A DNA stretch of 64,000 nucleotides from Propionibacterium sp. oral taxon 192 str. F0372 (lineage in GTDB: Bacteria > Actinomycetota > Actinomycetes > Propionibacteriales > Propionibacteriaceae): the NCBI RefSeq assembly GCF_000413315.1, contig NZ_KE340297.1:124001-188000 (forward strand). Reading direction: 5' to 3'. Both the position numbers and the translations under genes were made by a program. Below, in pieces: positions 16,866 through 26,710 of the stretch (its first letter is position 1; every line of letters starts with the position of its first letter). The notes under the pieces were generated by a model, which ran no database searches, was not told where the DNA came from, and saw only the letters and a program-made list of their open reading frames with translations.

Positions 16866-17828
16866 ATGGCAACCGAGCACGACATCGCCGAATCGGTCGG
16901 CGGCGACCCAGCCGGGCACCCCGTCGGACTCGACGGGACCCGCGTCGACATCAAGGAGAAGCCCGCCTGGGCAATCAACGGCGGGCTGGGGCTGCTTCTG
17001 TGTCTGGTGCTGATCTTCGGCGGCATTGCCTTGGCTACCGTTGGCATAAGTCACGCAAGCAACAACGCCGGCGGCGGGGGGATGATCTTCGGCGGCACCG
17101 TGGCATTCATCCTTGGTCTGCTCTGGTCATCAGCCTTCGCCATCGTCTCCCCCGGTGACACCATGGTTTTGTCCTTCTTTGGGTCCTACATCGGCACCGT
17201 CCGCAAGGCCGGTCTGCACATGATCATCCCCTTCGCCGGTCGCAAGAAGGTCTCGGTCAAGGTGCACAATTTCGAGACCAACGAGCTCAAGGTCAACGAT
17301 GCCGACGGTAACCCGGTCAACATCGCGGCCATCATCGTGTGGCAGGTGGCCGATACCGCCAAGTCGGTGTTCGCCGTCGAGGACTTCTCCGAATTTGTCG
17401 CCGTCCAATCAGAGGCAGCGCTGCGGCACGTCGCCACCGCCCACCCCTACGACAACCCGGCCCCCGGCGAGGAATCGTTGCGTGGCTCCACCGAACTGGT
17501 AGCCAGGGAACTCGCCCACGAGGTGGCCGACCGCATCGCCATCGCAGGTCTGGAGGTCATTGAGGCCCGCATCTCTTCACTCGCCTACGCCCCCGAGATC
17601 GCTCAAGCGATGTTGCAACGCCAGCAGGCCTCAGCCGTCATCGCGGCTCGCGAGCAAATCGTCGAAGGAGCGGTGTCGATGGTGCGCTCAGCCCTGGCCC
17701 AACTGGAAAACGACATCGTTACCCTCGACGAGGAACGCAAGGCAGCAATGATCTCCAACCTGCTGGTCGTGCTGTGCTCTGATTCTCGGGCAACCCCCGT
17801 GGTGAACACCGGCAGCCTCTACAGTTGA
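16866..17828 (+). CDS. SPFH/Band 7 (stomatin-like) membrane protein
   Basis: 320 residues. After a short polar N-terminus come two hydrophobic segments (about residues 36-60 and 72-95), then an SPFH domain: [50 protein letters not shown] and the later [22 protein letters not shown]. Such proteins form membrane scaffolds; their exact role in actinobacteria is unclear. AAAGGAG is placed 5 nt before the ATG at 16866. A ribbon-helix-helix gene follows after 1 nt, so the two are co-translated. Confidence 0.9.
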   Translation: MATEHDIAESVGGDPAGHPVGLDGTRVDIKEKPAWAINGGLGLLLCLVLIFGGIALATVGISHASNNAGGGGMIFGGTVAFILGLLWSSAFAIVSPGDTMVLSFFGSYIGTVRKAGLHMIIPFAGRKKVSVKVHNFETNELKVNDADGNPVNIAAIIVWQVADTAKSVFAVEDFSEFVAVQSEAALRHVATAHPYDNPAPGEESLRGSTELVARELAHEVADRIAIAGLEVIEARISSLAYAPEIAQAMLQRQQASAVIAAREQIVEGAVSMVRSALAQLENDIVTLDEERKAAMISNLLVVLCSDSRATPVVNTGSLYS

Positions 17829-17829
17829 G

Positions 17830-18039
17830 ATGGCCGAACGTAAGCAGGTCTTGCTCCGTCTCGACCCAGCGGTTCACGATGCCGTAGCCCGCTGGGCCCG
17901 GGACGACCTGCGCTCGGTGAATGCCCAGATTGAGATGCTGCTGCGTGAGGAACTGAGACGGGCCGGTCGATTGCCCGACAAGATCACCCCTCCACCCAAA
18001 CGGGGACGGCCCGCCAAACCTAAGGCTTCCGAGGGCTAG
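17830..18039 (+). CDS. Small ribbon-helix-helix (Arc-like) DNA-binding protein
   Basis: 69 residues. KQVLLRLDPAVHDAVARWA, then SVNAQIEMLLREELRRAG, is the strand-helix-helix pattern of Arc/MetJ-type repressors, followed by a basic proline-rich tail (PPPKRGRPAKPK). Starts 1 nt after the SPFH stop. It is probably the regulator of its own operon through the TGATATCA-like sites upstream. It resembles an antitoxin but no toxin partner is present. Its TAG stop forms the first bases of the TAGGAT -10 of the next gene. Confidence 0.85.
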   Translation: MAERKQVLLRLDPAVHDAVARWARDDLRSVNAQIEMLLREELRRAGRLPDKITPPPKRGRPAKPKASEG

Positions 18040-18048
18040 GATTCACCC

Positions 18049-18984
18049 ATGAAACCCACCGTCGCCATCATCGGGGCTGGAGCCATGGGCGCGATGTACG
18101 CATGGCACTTCGCTAGCACCGGGCATGGCGTCGTACTTGCCGCCGACGAGCAACGCGCCGAACGACTCCGCCAAGGGCTGGTCGTCAATGGGGAACAGTT
18201 GATGCTCCCGGTACTCTCCCCCACCGATGAATCCGCTCCCGTCGATTTGGCTATCGTCGCCGTCAAGGATCGCCACCTGGCCTCGGCCATGACCGAGGCC
18301 AGCCGGGTGGTCGGGGCGCACACGACGGTCATCTCGGTGATGAACGGTCTGGATTCCGAGCACGAACTGGCCAGCCAATTTGACCCGGGCCAGGTGCTGT
18401 TGTGCGTCGCCGCAGGAATGGATGCCGTACGCGAGGGCTCATCCATCCGCTGGGCGCACCCCGGGAAATTGTTGATCGGCACCCCCGATGGCACCATCAC
18501 CCCGCGTTTGACCACCCTGGCCTCTTGGCTCAGCGCCGCAGGACTAGCCCACGAGATCCGCGATGACATGATGCACCAGATCTGGTGGAAATTCATGGTG
18601 AACGTCGGAATCAACCAGGCGTCTGCCGCGATGCGTGCCGATTATGGGGCGTTCCAGGCCAAGACCGGCGCGCGTAGTCTCATGCTGGGGCTCATCGACG
18701 AGGTTATCGCTGTGGCCGGTCCCGAGGGCGTCCATCTCGACCAAAGCGATGTGGATCGCTGGTTGAAGGTGCTCGCTACGATGGCACCTGATGGCCGGAC
18801 GTCGATGTGTCAGGACACCGACGCCGGGCGTCCCACTGAGGTGGAATCCTTCGCAGGAAGAGTTATCCGTTTGGGAGAGCGTCACGGCATCAGCACACCG
18901 CTGAACCAGGCGATGTACTGGATGCTGTCAGCACCCACCACACCACATTCGACCAACACTGAACAAGTAACCGGAGAGCAGTAA
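18049..18984 (+). CDS. panE: 2-dehydropantoate 2-reductase (ketopantoate reductase)
   Basis: 311 residues. NADPH-dependent reduction of ketopantoate to pantoate, a precursor of coenzyme A. The Rossmann motif IIGAGAMGAMYAWHF opens the protein; VAVKDRHL holds a conserved Lys and MHQIWWKFMVNVGINQ the second catalytic segment; CQDTDAGRPTEVESFAG is the family's C-terminal signature. The ATG is preceded by TAGGAT ending 6 nt before it and no clear ribosome binding site, so it may have a leaderless transcript separate from the SPFH operon. The stop overlaps the next start (TAATG). Confidence 0.9.
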   Translation: MKPTVAIIGAGAMGAMYAWHFASTGHGVVLAADEQRAERLRQGLVVNGEQLMLPVLSPTDESAPVDLAIVAVKDRHLASAMTEASRVVGAHTTVISVMNGLDSEHELASQFDPGQVLLCVAAGMDAVREGSSIRWAHPGKLLIGTPDGTITPRLTTLASWLSAAGLAHEIRDDMMHQIWWKFMVNVGINQASAAMRADYGAFQAKTGARSLMLGLIDEVIAVAGPEGVHLDQSDVDRWLKVLATMAPDGRTSMCQDTDAGRPTEVESFAGRVIRLGERHGISTPLNQAMYWMLSAPTTPHSTNTEQVTGEQ

Positions 18985-19487
18985 TGACCACCAACCCATA
19001 CGGACAATCCGACTCCTATTCATCGGATTCACCAAACCTCGGTCAGGATGCCTGGTTGCAAGGAGCCCAGGCAAGCCCGCAACCGTGGGATGATCAGGCC
19101 ACCTTCGGGGGAATTCAGTCCGGTTCGCAGTGGCAATACGCCCAGCCGCCGGAGCCGAACACCTCCGGAGTGCCGTCCTACGCCCAGCCGATGACTCCCT
19201 CGCCGCGCCAAGCGATGGCCCCCTACAACCCGGTTTACGGTCGTCCTCAGGTCTCCCGCAAGGAACCGTGGTTGTCCTTGGTTGCCTCCTTCTTCATCCC
19301 CGGACTCGGGTCGATAATCAACGGCGAGACAAGCAAAGGCATCGGAATCCTCGTCGGTTTCTTCGCCTGCATCTTCACCTCATTCCTGATCGTCCCGATC
19401 ATCGGCATCATCGCCTTCTTCGTCTGGGGCTTGGTTGACGCCTACCAGGGCGCCGAGAGATTCAACACCTATCACGGGCTGCGCTGA
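18984..19487 (+). CDS. TM2-like small membrane protein
   Basis: 167 residues. The first 85 are Pro/Gln/Ser/Tyr-rich and probably disordered. From residue 91 comes EPWLSLVASFFIPGLGSIINGE, a short polar turn, then GIGILVGFFACIFTSFLIVPIIGIIAFFVW: two or three membrane spans with the G-x-x-x-N-G-E turn seen in TM2-domain proteins. Function unknown. Its start shares a base with the panE stop. Confidence 0.75.
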   Translation: MTTNPYGQSDSYSSDSPNLGQDAWLQGAQASPQPWDDQATFGGIQSGSQWQYAQPPEPNTSGVPSYAQPMTPSPRQAMAPYNPVYGRPQVSRKEPWLSLVASFFIPGLGSIINGETSKGIGILVGFFACIFTSFLIVPIIGIIAFFVWGLVDAYQGAERFNTYHGLR

Positions 19488-19488
19488 G

Positions 19489-20271
19489 ATGCTTTTCGCC
19501 GCTGCGCTGACCCTGCTCGCAGGGTTGGCCAGTGGGTTGGGCGGGATGGCCTCGATCATCCGAAGCCCCGGTGGGCGGTCCTTCCTACCTGGTTCCCTCG
19601 GTTTCTCTGCTGGGGTGATGATCTACGTCTCGATGGTCGAATTACTGCCCCAGGCCACTGAAAACCTGACCGCCACGGCATCGGGCCGCCTCGGCGCCTG
19701 GTGGGCGGTGGGCTCCTTCTTCGCAGGAATCGCCCTCATCGCGGTCATCGACCGGCTGGTGCCCGACCGAATCAACCCGCACGAACCGAATCTCGCAGCC
19801 CACACCACCCCACGCAAAGATGCCCTAGTCAGAACCGGGCTGATCACCGCGGCCGCCGTCGGGTTGCACAATTTTCCCGAGGGTTTCGCCACCTTCATGT
19901 CTGCCCTCGACGATCCCGGTCTGGGCATCCCCATCGCCGTCGCGATCGGGATCCACAACATTCCTGAAGGCATCGCCGTCGCCGTTCCCATCCATGAAGC
20001 CACCGGATCACGCACCAAGGCAGCCCTGGCAGCCTGGGCGTCAGGACTCGCCGAACCGCTCGGGGCGCTAATCGGTTATGCCCTGCTCAGGCCATGGATC
20101 ACTGACACCACCCTGGGTGTGGTACTCGCCGGGGTCGCCGGAATCATGGTGTTCATCTCCTTCGACGAGCTGCTGCCCACTGCCCAGGAGTACGGACAGC
20201 ATCACACCGCAACCTACGGTCTGATGGCCGGAATGGCGGTGATGGCCCTCAGCCTGCTGTTGCTGGGCTGA
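19489..20271 (+). CDS. ZIP-family divalent metal transporter (ZupT-like)
   Basis: 260 residues, about eight hydrophobic helices. The metal-binding helices are plain: AAAVGLHNFPEGFATF (HNFPEG) and GIHNIPEGIAVAVPI (HNIPEG), the pair typical of ZupT, with SMVELLP earlier and FISFDELLP in the last part. It should import zinc, iron or manganese across the cytoplasmic membrane. Starts 1 nt after the stop of the TM2-like gene, so it is co-translated with it. A hairpin at 20318-20346 closes the transcript. Confidence 0.9.
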   Translation: MLFAAALTLLAGLASGLGGMASIIRSPGGRSFLPGSLGFSAGVMIYVSMVELLPQATENLTATASGRLGAWWAVGSFFAGIALIAVIDRLVPDRINPHEPNLAAHTTPRKDALVRTGLITAAAVGLHNFPEGFATFMSALDDPGLGIPIAVAIGIHNIPEGIAVAVPIHEATGSRTKAALAAWASGLAEPLGALIGYALLRPWITDTTLGVVLAGVAGIMVFISFDELLPTAQEYGQHHTATYGLMAGMAVMALSLLLLG

Positions 20272-20317
20272 CAGCCCCCGTGCCTCGACCAGCACCCGAG
20301 AGAAGCAGGCATGGCGA

Positions 20318-20346
20318 CGGCCCCGAACACCTTCTGCCCGGGGCCG
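20318..20346. terminator. Bidirectional hairpin between the ZIP gene and meaB
   Basis: CGGCCCCG (20318-20325) and CGGGGCCG (20339-20346) form a perfect 8-bp GC stem between two convergent genes, 14 nt past the meaB stop. It has no T-run, as is common for actinobacterial terminators. Confidence 0.6.
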
Positions 20347-20359
20347 CGATGCAGGTATC

Positions 20360-21376
20360 TCAATCGGGTTGTGCCCAATCCAAGGACGGAACCTGGGCCG
20401 CAAAGACCCGCAGCAACTCGCTGGAAGCGTCCAGGGCGCTGGTTTCACCGGAGTCGACGGCTTCTTCCATCCGATGAGCCAGTTCCCTCATCTCGCGGGT
20501 TCCGTGCAGCGAATCGAGAACCGCGGCCTCGGTCTGTGACCACATCCACGACACCTGCTGGGCACCGCGATACTTGGCCAGACCGTAGGTCTTCTCCAGA
20601 TGCACACGGTGGTCCAGCACCGCCTGCCACACCTCGTCGAGGCCACTTTTCTCCAAAGCCGAGCAGGTGAGCACTGGAACCCGGCGTTCGTTGGCCTGGG
20701 AACTGACGAGCTTCATCGCGATAGACAGGTCGCGGGCGGTCACCCGGGCCTCGGCCGCATTTTCGCCATCGGCCTTGTTAACCGCAATGACGTGGGCGAG
20801 TTCCAAGATGCCCTTCTTGATGCCCTGCAGCTGGTCGCCCGAACGGGCCAGCATCAACACCAGATAGGTGTCGACCATGCCCGCCACGGCAACCTCCGAC
20901 TGACCGACGCCGACCGTCTCGACGATAACGACGTCGTAGCCTGCGGCCTCCACCAGCAGCATCGCCTCACGGGTGGCTCGGGCAACACCACCCAGGTGCA
21001 GCCCGGTGGGTGAGGGGCGGATAAAGGCGTCGTCGGACTGCGACAGTATTCCCATCCGGGTGCGGTCGCCCAGTACCGACCCACCCGACACCGATGAAGA
21101 GGGGTCGACGGCAAGCACTGCGACCCGATGTCCCTGGTCGATGAGGCGGCAGCCGAGCGCATCGGTGAACGTGGATTTCCCGGCGCCCGGCACACCGGAG
21201 AGACCCAGTCTGATCGAGTTCCCCGAAGACCCCGCAAGCTCGCGCAGCATCTGCCGCGCGAGCTTGCGATGCTCCGGCTTGCGTGATTCGACGAGGGTAA
21301 TGGACCGGGCCAGAGCGACCCGGTCCCCACCCCTGACGCCGTCGATCAGTTCGGCGACATCGAAACGCCTAGGCAT
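20360..21376 (-). CDS. meaB: MeaB-type GTPase chaperone of methylmalonyl-CoA mutase
   Basis: 338 residues. G3E-family P-loop GTPase that loads and protects the adenosylcobalamin cofactor of the mutase. Motifs: [14 protein letters not shown] (Walker A, near residue 60), [22 protein letters not shown] (switch region typical of MeaB/ArgK), [12 protein letters not shown] (G3) and VNKADGEN (G4). Its start overlaps the mutB stop by 8 nt. The old name ArgK kinase should not be used. Confidence 0.95.
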   Translation of the reverse strand: MPRRFDVAELIDGVRGGDRVALARSITLVESRKPEHRKLARQMLRELAGSSGNSIRLGLSGVPGAGKSTFTDALGCRLIDQGHRVAVLAVDPSSSVSGGSVLGDRTRMGILSQSDDAFIRPSPTGLHLGGVARATREAMLLVEAAGYDVVIVETVGVGQSEVAVAGMVDTYLVLMLARSGDQLQGIKKGILELAHVIAVNKADGENAAEARVTARDLSIAMKLVSSQANERRVPVLTCSALEKSGLDEVWQAVLDHRVHLEKTYGLAKYRGAQQVSWMWSQTEAAVLDSLHGTREMRELAHRMEEAVDSGETSALDASSELLRVFAAQVPSLDWAQPD

Positions 21377-23558
21377 TGTCCTCAGCGGTCTTGATCAGCG
21401 TGCTGAGCAGATCCTTGGCCGACTCGACGATGTTGGTACCCGGCGGGTAGATGGCCAAGGCACCGTCTTCGCGAAGCTCTTCGAAATCCTGCTCGGGGAT
21501 CACACCACCCACGACGATGCCGATGTCCTGACGGCCGGCCTTATCGAGCTCGGCGCGCAGGGCGGGCACCAAGGTGAGGTGACCGGCAGCCAGCGACGAG
21601 ACACCCACGACGTGGACGTCACCCTCAATGGCCTGACGTGCAGCCTCCTCCGGGGTCTGGAACAGCGGACCGACGTCGACGTCGAAACCGAGGTCGGCGA
21701 AAGCGGTTGCGATCACCTTCTGACCACGGTCGTGACCGTCCTGGCCCATCTTTGCGATGAGAATACGAGGACGGCGGCCCTCAATCTCTTCGAACTTCTC
21801 GATGAGGGTCTTTGTCTCGTCCATATTCGTCGAGGTTCCCGATTCCTTGGAGTAGACACCGGAAATAGTACGGATCTGGGCGGTGTAACGGCCGAAGACC
21901 TTCTCCAGTGCATCGGACATCTCACCAACGGTGGCACCGGCCCGGCCTGCGTCGATGGCCAACTTGAGCAGATTGCGCTCGGGATCGGAGGAATCCGGGT
22001 TCCCGGCGGCCCAGGTCAGTTTCTCCAAGGCGGCATTCACCGCGGCGGAGTCACGCTCGGCACGCAACTTCTCCAGCTTGGCGATCTGCTCCGCACGAAC
22101 CGCGTGATTGTCAATCTTCAGGGCCTCGACGGGATCGTCATGCTCAAGCACGTACTTGTTCACGCCGATCACCGGCTGACGACCCGAATCGATGCGCGCC
22201 TGAGTGCGAGCAGCCGCCTCCTCGATGCGCATCTTCGGGATGCCCGCCTCAATGGCCTTGGTCATGCCACCGGCTTCCTCGACCTCCTGGATGAGCGCCC
22301 AGGAACGCTCCGCCAGTTCACGGGTCAGGCTCTCCACGTATGCCGAACCGGCCCACAGATCAACCGAACGGCAGGTGCCCGACTCCTGCTGCAAGAACAG
22401 CTGGGTGTTACGGGCAATACGAGCCGAGAAGTCGGTCGGCAGCGCGATGGCCTCGTCGAGGGCATTGGTGTGCAGCGACTGGGTGTGGCCCTGGGTCGCC
22501 CCCATCGCCTCGACGCAAGTGCGCACCACATTGTTGTAGACGTCCTGGGCGGTTAGTGACCAACCGGAGGTCTGCGAGTGGGTACGCAGCGACATCGACT
22601 TGGGATTCTTCGGGTCGAACTGACGGACCAGGCGGGCCCACAGGATGCGCGCTGCACGCATCTTGGCGATCTCCATGAAGAAGTTGGTGCCAATTGCCCA
22701 GAAGAAGGACAGCCGCGGCGCGAACTGGTCGACCTTCAGGCCCACCGATTCACCGGCGCGGATGTACTCGACACCATCGGCCAGGGTGTAAGCCATCTCA
22801 ATGTCGGCGGTGGCACCGGCCTCCTGCATGTGGTACCCGGAGATCGAGATCGAGTTGAACTTCGGCATGTTGGCCGAAGTGAACGCGAAGATCTCCGAGA
22901 TGATCCGCATAGAAGGTGAGGGCGGGTAGATGTAGGTGTTACGAACCATGAACTCCTTGAGAATGTCGTTCTGGATCGTACCGGCGAGTTGTTCGGGCTT
23001 GACGCCTTGTTCCTCGGCGGCCACCACGTACAAGGCCAGGATGGGCAGCACCGCACCATTCATGGTCATTGACACCGACATCTGGTCGAGCGGGATGCCG
23101 TCAAACAACTGACGCATGTCGAGGATCGAATCGACGGCCACACCGGCCATGCCGACGTCACCGGCCACGCGCGGGTGATCGGAATCATAACCACGGTGGG
23201 TAGCGAGGTCGAAGGCGATGGACAGGCCCTTCTGACCGGCCGCGAGGTTGCGACGGTAGAAGGCATTCGACTCGGCGGCGGTGGAGAATCCGGCATACTG
23301 GCGGATGGTCCACGGACGCGAGGTGTACATGGTCGAGTACGGACCACGCATGTATGGCGCGAGGCCGGGCATGGTGCTCAGGTGGTCGAGCCCTTCGTAG
23401 ACATCGGCCCCGTAGAGGTGGGCCACCGGAATCTGCTCCGGGGTGGTCCACTCAACGGGATTCGACTCGCTGAGCAGCTTGTCAAAGGTGGCCTGGGCGT
23501 CCGCCGCGATGGCGGGGGTGCCCAGTTCGATGGTGTCGAAACGTGGCAGGTCGTTCAC
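21369..23558 (-). CDS. mutB: Methylmalonyl-CoA mutase large (catalytic) subunit
   Basis: 729 residues. Adenosylcobalamin enzyme that interconverts succinyl-CoA and methylmalonyl-CoA, the key carbon rearrangement of propionate fermentation. The N-terminal TIM barrel includes [20 protein letters not shown] and the [13 protein letters not shown] active-site segment. The C-terminal cobalamin domain has [10 protein letters not shown] with D607, H609 and G612, the lower axial ligand motif DxHxxG, in almost the same position as in the P. shermanii enzyme. Overlaps mutA by ATGA at its start and meaB at its stop. Confidence 0.98.
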   Translation of the reverse strand: MNDLPRFDTIELGTPAIAADAQATFDKLLSESNPVEWTTPEQIPVAHLYGADVYEGLDHLSTMPGLAPYMRGPYSTMYTSRPWTIRQYAGFSTAAESNAFYRRNLAAGQKGLSIAFDLATHRGYDSDHPRVAGDVGMAGVAVDSILDMRQLFDGIPLDQMSVSMTMNGAVLPILALYVVAAEEQGVKPEQLAGTIQNDILKEFMVRNTYIYPPSPSMRIISEIFAFTSANMPKFNSISISGYHMQEAGATADIEMAYTLADGVEYIRAGESVGLKVDQFAPRLSFFWAIGTNFFMEIAKMRAARILWARLVRQFDPKNPKSMSLRTHSQTSGWSLTAQDVYNNVVRTCVEAMGATQGHTQSLHTNALDEAIALPTDFSARIARNTQLFLQQESGTCRSVDLWAGSAYVESLTRELAERSWALIQEVEEAGGMTKAIEAGIPKMRIEEAAARTQARIDSGRQPVIGVNKYVLEHDDPVEALKIDNHAVRAEQIAKLEKLRAERDSAAVNAALEKLTWAAGNPDSSDPERNLLKLAIDAGRAGATVGEMSDALEKVFGRYTAQIRTISGVYSKESGTSTNMDETKTLIEKFEEIEGRRPRILIAKMGQDGHDRGQKVIATAFADLGFDVDVGPLFQTPEEAARQAIEGDVHVVGVSSLAAGHLTLVPALRAELDKAGRQDIGIVVGGVIPEQDFEELREDGALAIYPPGTNIVESAKDLLSTLIKTAEDNA

Positions 23559-25438
23559 TTGTTCACCCCCAGGGTGTTCAGGACGTCGGACAGGCCAGCG
23601 ACGACATCCATGCCCAAGGCGATGGTTCCGTCGATGACGCCGTCGGTGGAGACGTCTCCCAGTTCCTTGATGTTGCCGGCGAGGATGACCTTCGCAGCTC
23701 CGGCTTCCTTGAGGGCCTTAGCCACCTCGAAGCCCTGAACCGCGTACACCTTCGCAGACGAGCACAGGGCGACGACCGGAGTACCGGACGCCTTCCATGC
23801 TGCGACGATCTCCTCAGTGGTTCCGCCTTCCACGCTCGGGGTCTCCAAGCCTGCGATGTGGAAGTAGTTCGAGGCGAACCCTTCACGACCTCCGAAATCG
23901 CGGCGGGTTCCCAAGCAGGCCAAGAAGACCTTCGCGCCGGAATCCTTGGTGGCATCGCGCAGTTGCTCGAAGACCTCGGAATCGCGGCGCCAAACCAGAC
24001 CCCCATATTCGGGGGCCGCCGGGCGGGCGAGCGCGGTGGTGACTGCCGCCTCGGTCGGGTTCGGGAATTCCGAGACACCGGTGATCGGCTGCTTGCGGGT
24101 AGCGAGCAACTTGGCACGCTTGGCGTTGAGATCCTCGAGTGTCTTGGAGATCTCGCCGGAAGCGAGATAGGCGGCCATGCCACCAGCGGCTTCGACGGCT
24201 TGGAACTGGGTCCATGCCGCCTGAGCGATCTGGTTAGTCAGCGACTCGAAATACCAACCACCGCCAGCTGGGTCGTTGACTCGGCCGATATTGGACTCTT
24301 CGGCGAGAACGACTTGAGTGTTGCGAGCAACGCGACGGGAGAACGCTGCCGGGAGGCCCCATGCAGTGTCGAAGGGCAGCACAGTGATCGCCTCCGCGCC
24401 ACCGATGGCGGCAGAGAAGGTCTCGATCGTGGCTCGCAAGATGTTGACATAGGCATCGTCGCGGGTGATCTCACGCCACGACGTGACAGCGTGCTGACGA
24501 GCACCGCGCTTAGCCTCGGTGACACCGAAGACTTCGCCGACACGGGCCCACACGGTGCGCAGGGCACGCAGGCGGGCGATCGTGGCGACTTGGTCGGTGG
24601 TGGCCGAGACCCGGAAGGAAATCGCGTCGAAGGCGTCGTCGACCGAGATACCCTGGGCGACCAGGGCACGCACGTATTCGACGGCGGTGGCGATCACCCA
24701 AGCGACCTCGTGCACGTCGCCGGCACCGGCATTGTGGTAGATGGTGCCGTCCACGACGAAGGCCTGGGAATCCTTGAAGCCCTCCAGATCAGAGACCCAG
24801 TGGGCCAGATCGGATAAGTCAGCGGCAGTGCCATTGAGCGCCGCGACGCCGATCGGATCAATACCCAAGTTCAGCGACAGGTGATTCTTCGGCTTGTCGG
24901 AAGCGCCATAGTAGGCCAGCAAGGCATTCGCAGCCGCGGCCTGATCGGTGCGGCTCGACACCTCCACCTTGGCCAGCTCCAGCAGGACGTCCGCAAGAAC
25001 GGTGCCCAGATCGGCAGCGTCCACGGCATCGGGGTCGACACGCAGCCAAATGCTGGTAGCACCGCGCTCCAGATCGGTGGCGATCGCCTCGCGGGTGCGC
25101 GCAGCATCGGGATCCTCGTGCAGGGCGCGCACATCCCAAGCGTCCATCTCACCACTGCGCACCGTGGTGCCGCGGGTGAACGGGACCGTGCCGGGAGCAC
25201 CCAACTCTCCGATTGCGTCAGCCTCGGTATAGATTGGCTCGATGGTCAAGCCGTCAACCGTGTGCACGCGAAGCCGGTCAATGGCCTGATCGGCACTCAG
25301 CAGCTTGTTCTCCGGACGTCCCTTGTTCAGCACCTTGGCGACTTCGGCTGCCCACTGGTCGTAGGTCGGAATGCCGAAATCACCGGCGAGAACGAGGTCT
25401 TCCGCTGACGATCCTGCTGGTGGAGTAGGTGTCGTCAT
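23555..25438 (-). CDS. mutA: Methylmalonyl-CoA mutase small subunit
   Basis: 627 residues. Non-catalytic partner of MutB in the heterodimeric actinobacterial enzyme. It carries the same barrel and flavodoxin-like domains ([37 protein letters not shown]-like [34 protein letters not shown]), but the cobalamin motif DxHxxG is missing at the corresponding place (LGTRRDFG), as expected. GGGAGGAG gives a strong ribosome binding site. First gene of mutA-mutB-meaB; a long hairpin lies in its leader. Confidence 0.97.
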   Translation of the reverse strand: MTTPTPPAGSSAEDLVLAGDFGIPTYDQWAAEVAKVLNKGRPENKLLSADQAIDRLRVHTVDGLTIEPIYTEADAIGELGAPGTVPFTRGTTVRSGEMDAWDVRALHEDPDAARTREAIATDLERGATSIWLRVDPDAVDAADLGTVLADVLLELAKVEVSSRTDQAAAANALLAYYGASDKPKNHLSLNLGIDPIGVAALNGTAADLSDLAHWVSDLEGFKDSQAFVVDGTIYHNAGAGDVHEVAWVIATAVEYVRALVAQGISVDDAFDAISFRVSATTDQVATIARLRALRTVWARVGEVFGVTEAKRGARQHAVTSWREITRDDAYVNILRATIETFSAAIGGAEAITVLPFDTAWGLPAAFSRRVARNTQVVLAEESNIGRVNDPAGGGWYFESLTNQIAQAAWTQFQAVEAAGGMAAYLASGEISKTLEDLNAKRAKLLATRKQPITGVSEFPNPTEAAVTTALARPAAPEYGGLVWRRDSEVFEQLRDATKDSGAKVFLACLGTRRDFGGREGFASNYFHIAGLETPSVEGGTTEEIVAAWKASGTPVVALCSSAKVYAVQGFEVAKALKEAGAAKVILAGNIKELGDVSTDGVIDGTIALGMDVVAGLSDVLNTLGVNK

Positions 25439-25525
25439 CGGTTCACTCCTCCCAGTGTTCGGGGTGGGGGCCAGTTCGGTCCCTCATGGTCACCCGCGAC
25501 CCTCCATAGCCGCGGACAAATGCTC

Positions 25526-25574
25526 GCCGGATCATCCACCCGGAGCCACAAAGCCGGGCATTGGATGATTCGGC
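25526..25574 (-). promoter_or_regulatory. Extended hairpin in the mutA leader
   Basis: A 13-bp stem (25526-25538 with 25562-25574, one G-T pair) encloses a second 5-bp stem (25539-25543 with 25554-25558). It lies 88 nt before mutA and 102 nt after the stop of the dehydrogenase gene. It could be a terminator for that gene or a leader structure controlling mutA; no T-run follows. It does not show the conserved core of a cobalamin riboswitch that I can recognise. Confidence 0.5.
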
Positions 25575-25675
25575 TATCAGCTGTTCCAGCATAACAACGG
25601 GCTTGGGGGAACAAGACGGCGGGTAGGTATTCGGAACGAAGCATCCACCCGTCGTCCACAATTCGTCACAAGATG

Positions 25676-26569
25676 TCAGTTCCCGGAGACCATCTCGATT
25701 CCATTCAGCTTGGCTGCCGCTTTGATCAGCGCGGGGTTGAACTCCTCACCGAAGCTCAACGCCGACGCCACCACCAGGGCCTCGTGAACACCCTCACCGA
25801 CGACCGCAGGAACCCCGAGTTCACCAGCCATCCGAGTGTAGTAGCGCACATCCTTGCGAGCATTGTCGAGTTGGAACTGCAGCCCGGTGAAGTCGCCTCC
25901 GAGAGCGGCACCCATAATCTTCAGCGGCCCTCCGGTGGCGAACCCACCAGCGGACATCACCTCAATGAGTTTGGCCGGGTCGACGCCGGCCTTAGCGCAG
26001 ACCGCCAAGCCCTCGGCGAGCATGGTGAGGGCCGACTGGAAGACTGTGTTGTTGACCAGCTTGATTGTATGACCAGCGCCCAGCCCCCCGACCCGGAAGA
26101 TGCCCTCGGCGAATGCCTTGAGCACCGGCTTGATCTCAGCAAACAACTCGTCGTCGGCACCGACCATCACGTTGAGGGTGCCCAGCTCGGCCTCGACAGG
26201 GGTCTTGGCGAGCGGGATATCGGCAAAGCGCACGCCCTTTTCAGCAGCCATCCCGGCGAGGCGCAGGGTTGTTGATGGCTCGGATGTGGAGGCATCAAGA
26301 ATGATCAGGCCCTGCTTGGGGTTGGTGAGCAAGCCATCCACCACCGAAGCGACGTCGGCGGCGGCAGTCACGCAGATGATGACGATGTCGCTGGTGAAGC
26401 CCAATTCAGCATGGTCAGCGGCCCTGGTGGCACCCAGCTCGTCGAGGCCCTCGGGAGCGCGAGTGCGCATCGTGTAGCTCAGCGGGAATCCCTTGAGCAG
26501 CAGGTTCTTGGCTATCCCATGGCCCATCATGCCGGTGGCGCCGACGAATCCGATCCGGGTGTCGTTCAT
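25676..26569 (-). CDS. Beta-hydroxyacid dehydrogenase (3-hydroxyisobutyrate dehydrogenase family)
   Basis: 297 residues from the ATG at 26569, chosen for the AGAGGA ribosome binding site 5 nt upstream; the frame is open 39 codons further. NAD(P) domain: RIGFVGATGMMGHGIAKNLL, where the usual G-L-G is G-A-T. DIPLAKTPVEAELGTLNVMVGA is the substrate loop and GAGHTIKLVNN holds the catalytic Lys and Asn. Members oxidise 3-hydroxyisobutyrate or reduce tartronate semialdehyde or succinic semialdehyde; the substrate cannot be settled here. It precedes mutA on the same strand, and 3-hydroxyisobutyrate oxidation leads towards methylmalonyl-CoA, so a valine-degradation role is possible. Confidence 0.85.
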   Translation of the reverse strand: MNDTRIGFVGATGMMGHGIAKNLLLKGFPLSYTMRTRAPEGLDELGATRAADHAELGFTSDIVIICVTAAADVASVVDGLLTNPKQGLIILDASTSEPSTTLRLAGMAAEKGVRFADIPLAKTPVEAELGTLNVMVGADDELFAEIKPVLKAFAEGIFRVGGLGAGHTIKLVNNTVFQSALTMLAEGLAVCAKAGVDPAKLIEVMSAGGFATGGPLKIMGAALGGDFTGLQFQLDNARKDVRYYTRMAGELGVPAVVGEGVHEALVVASALSFGEEFNPALIKAAAKLNGIEMVSGN

Positions 26570-26710
26570 GGTGTTCCTCTCAAGACATCGTCGTAGTAAA
26601 TGAGTTTCATCCTGCCACTGGCCGATTCGAGAGTCCGTCCAAAGGAATTCGTTGCCCGGGTTGCCGTGGGCATCGCACGAGACCACCCGTCACGGAGTGA
26701 GAATGACGCC

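Noticed and set aside
17830-18039. Antitoxin of a toxin-antitoxin pair
   Set aside because: The fold fits, but the neighbours are an SPFH protein and ketopantoate reductase; no toxin-like gene adjoins it.
20973-22556. Long plus-strand ORFs (up to 527 codons) opposite mutB, meaB and mutA
   Set aside because: Antisense frames of very GC-rich genes; the opposite strand encodes full-length, motif-complete proteins.
25526-25574. Cobalamin riboswitch before mutA
   Set aside because: The region is too short and I see no B12-box-like core; only a simple nested hairpin.
25435-25659. 74-codon ORF upstream of mutA as a possible leader peptide
   Set aside because: It overlaps the mutA start, lacks a ribosome binding site and reads through the hairpin without any leader-peptide pattern.
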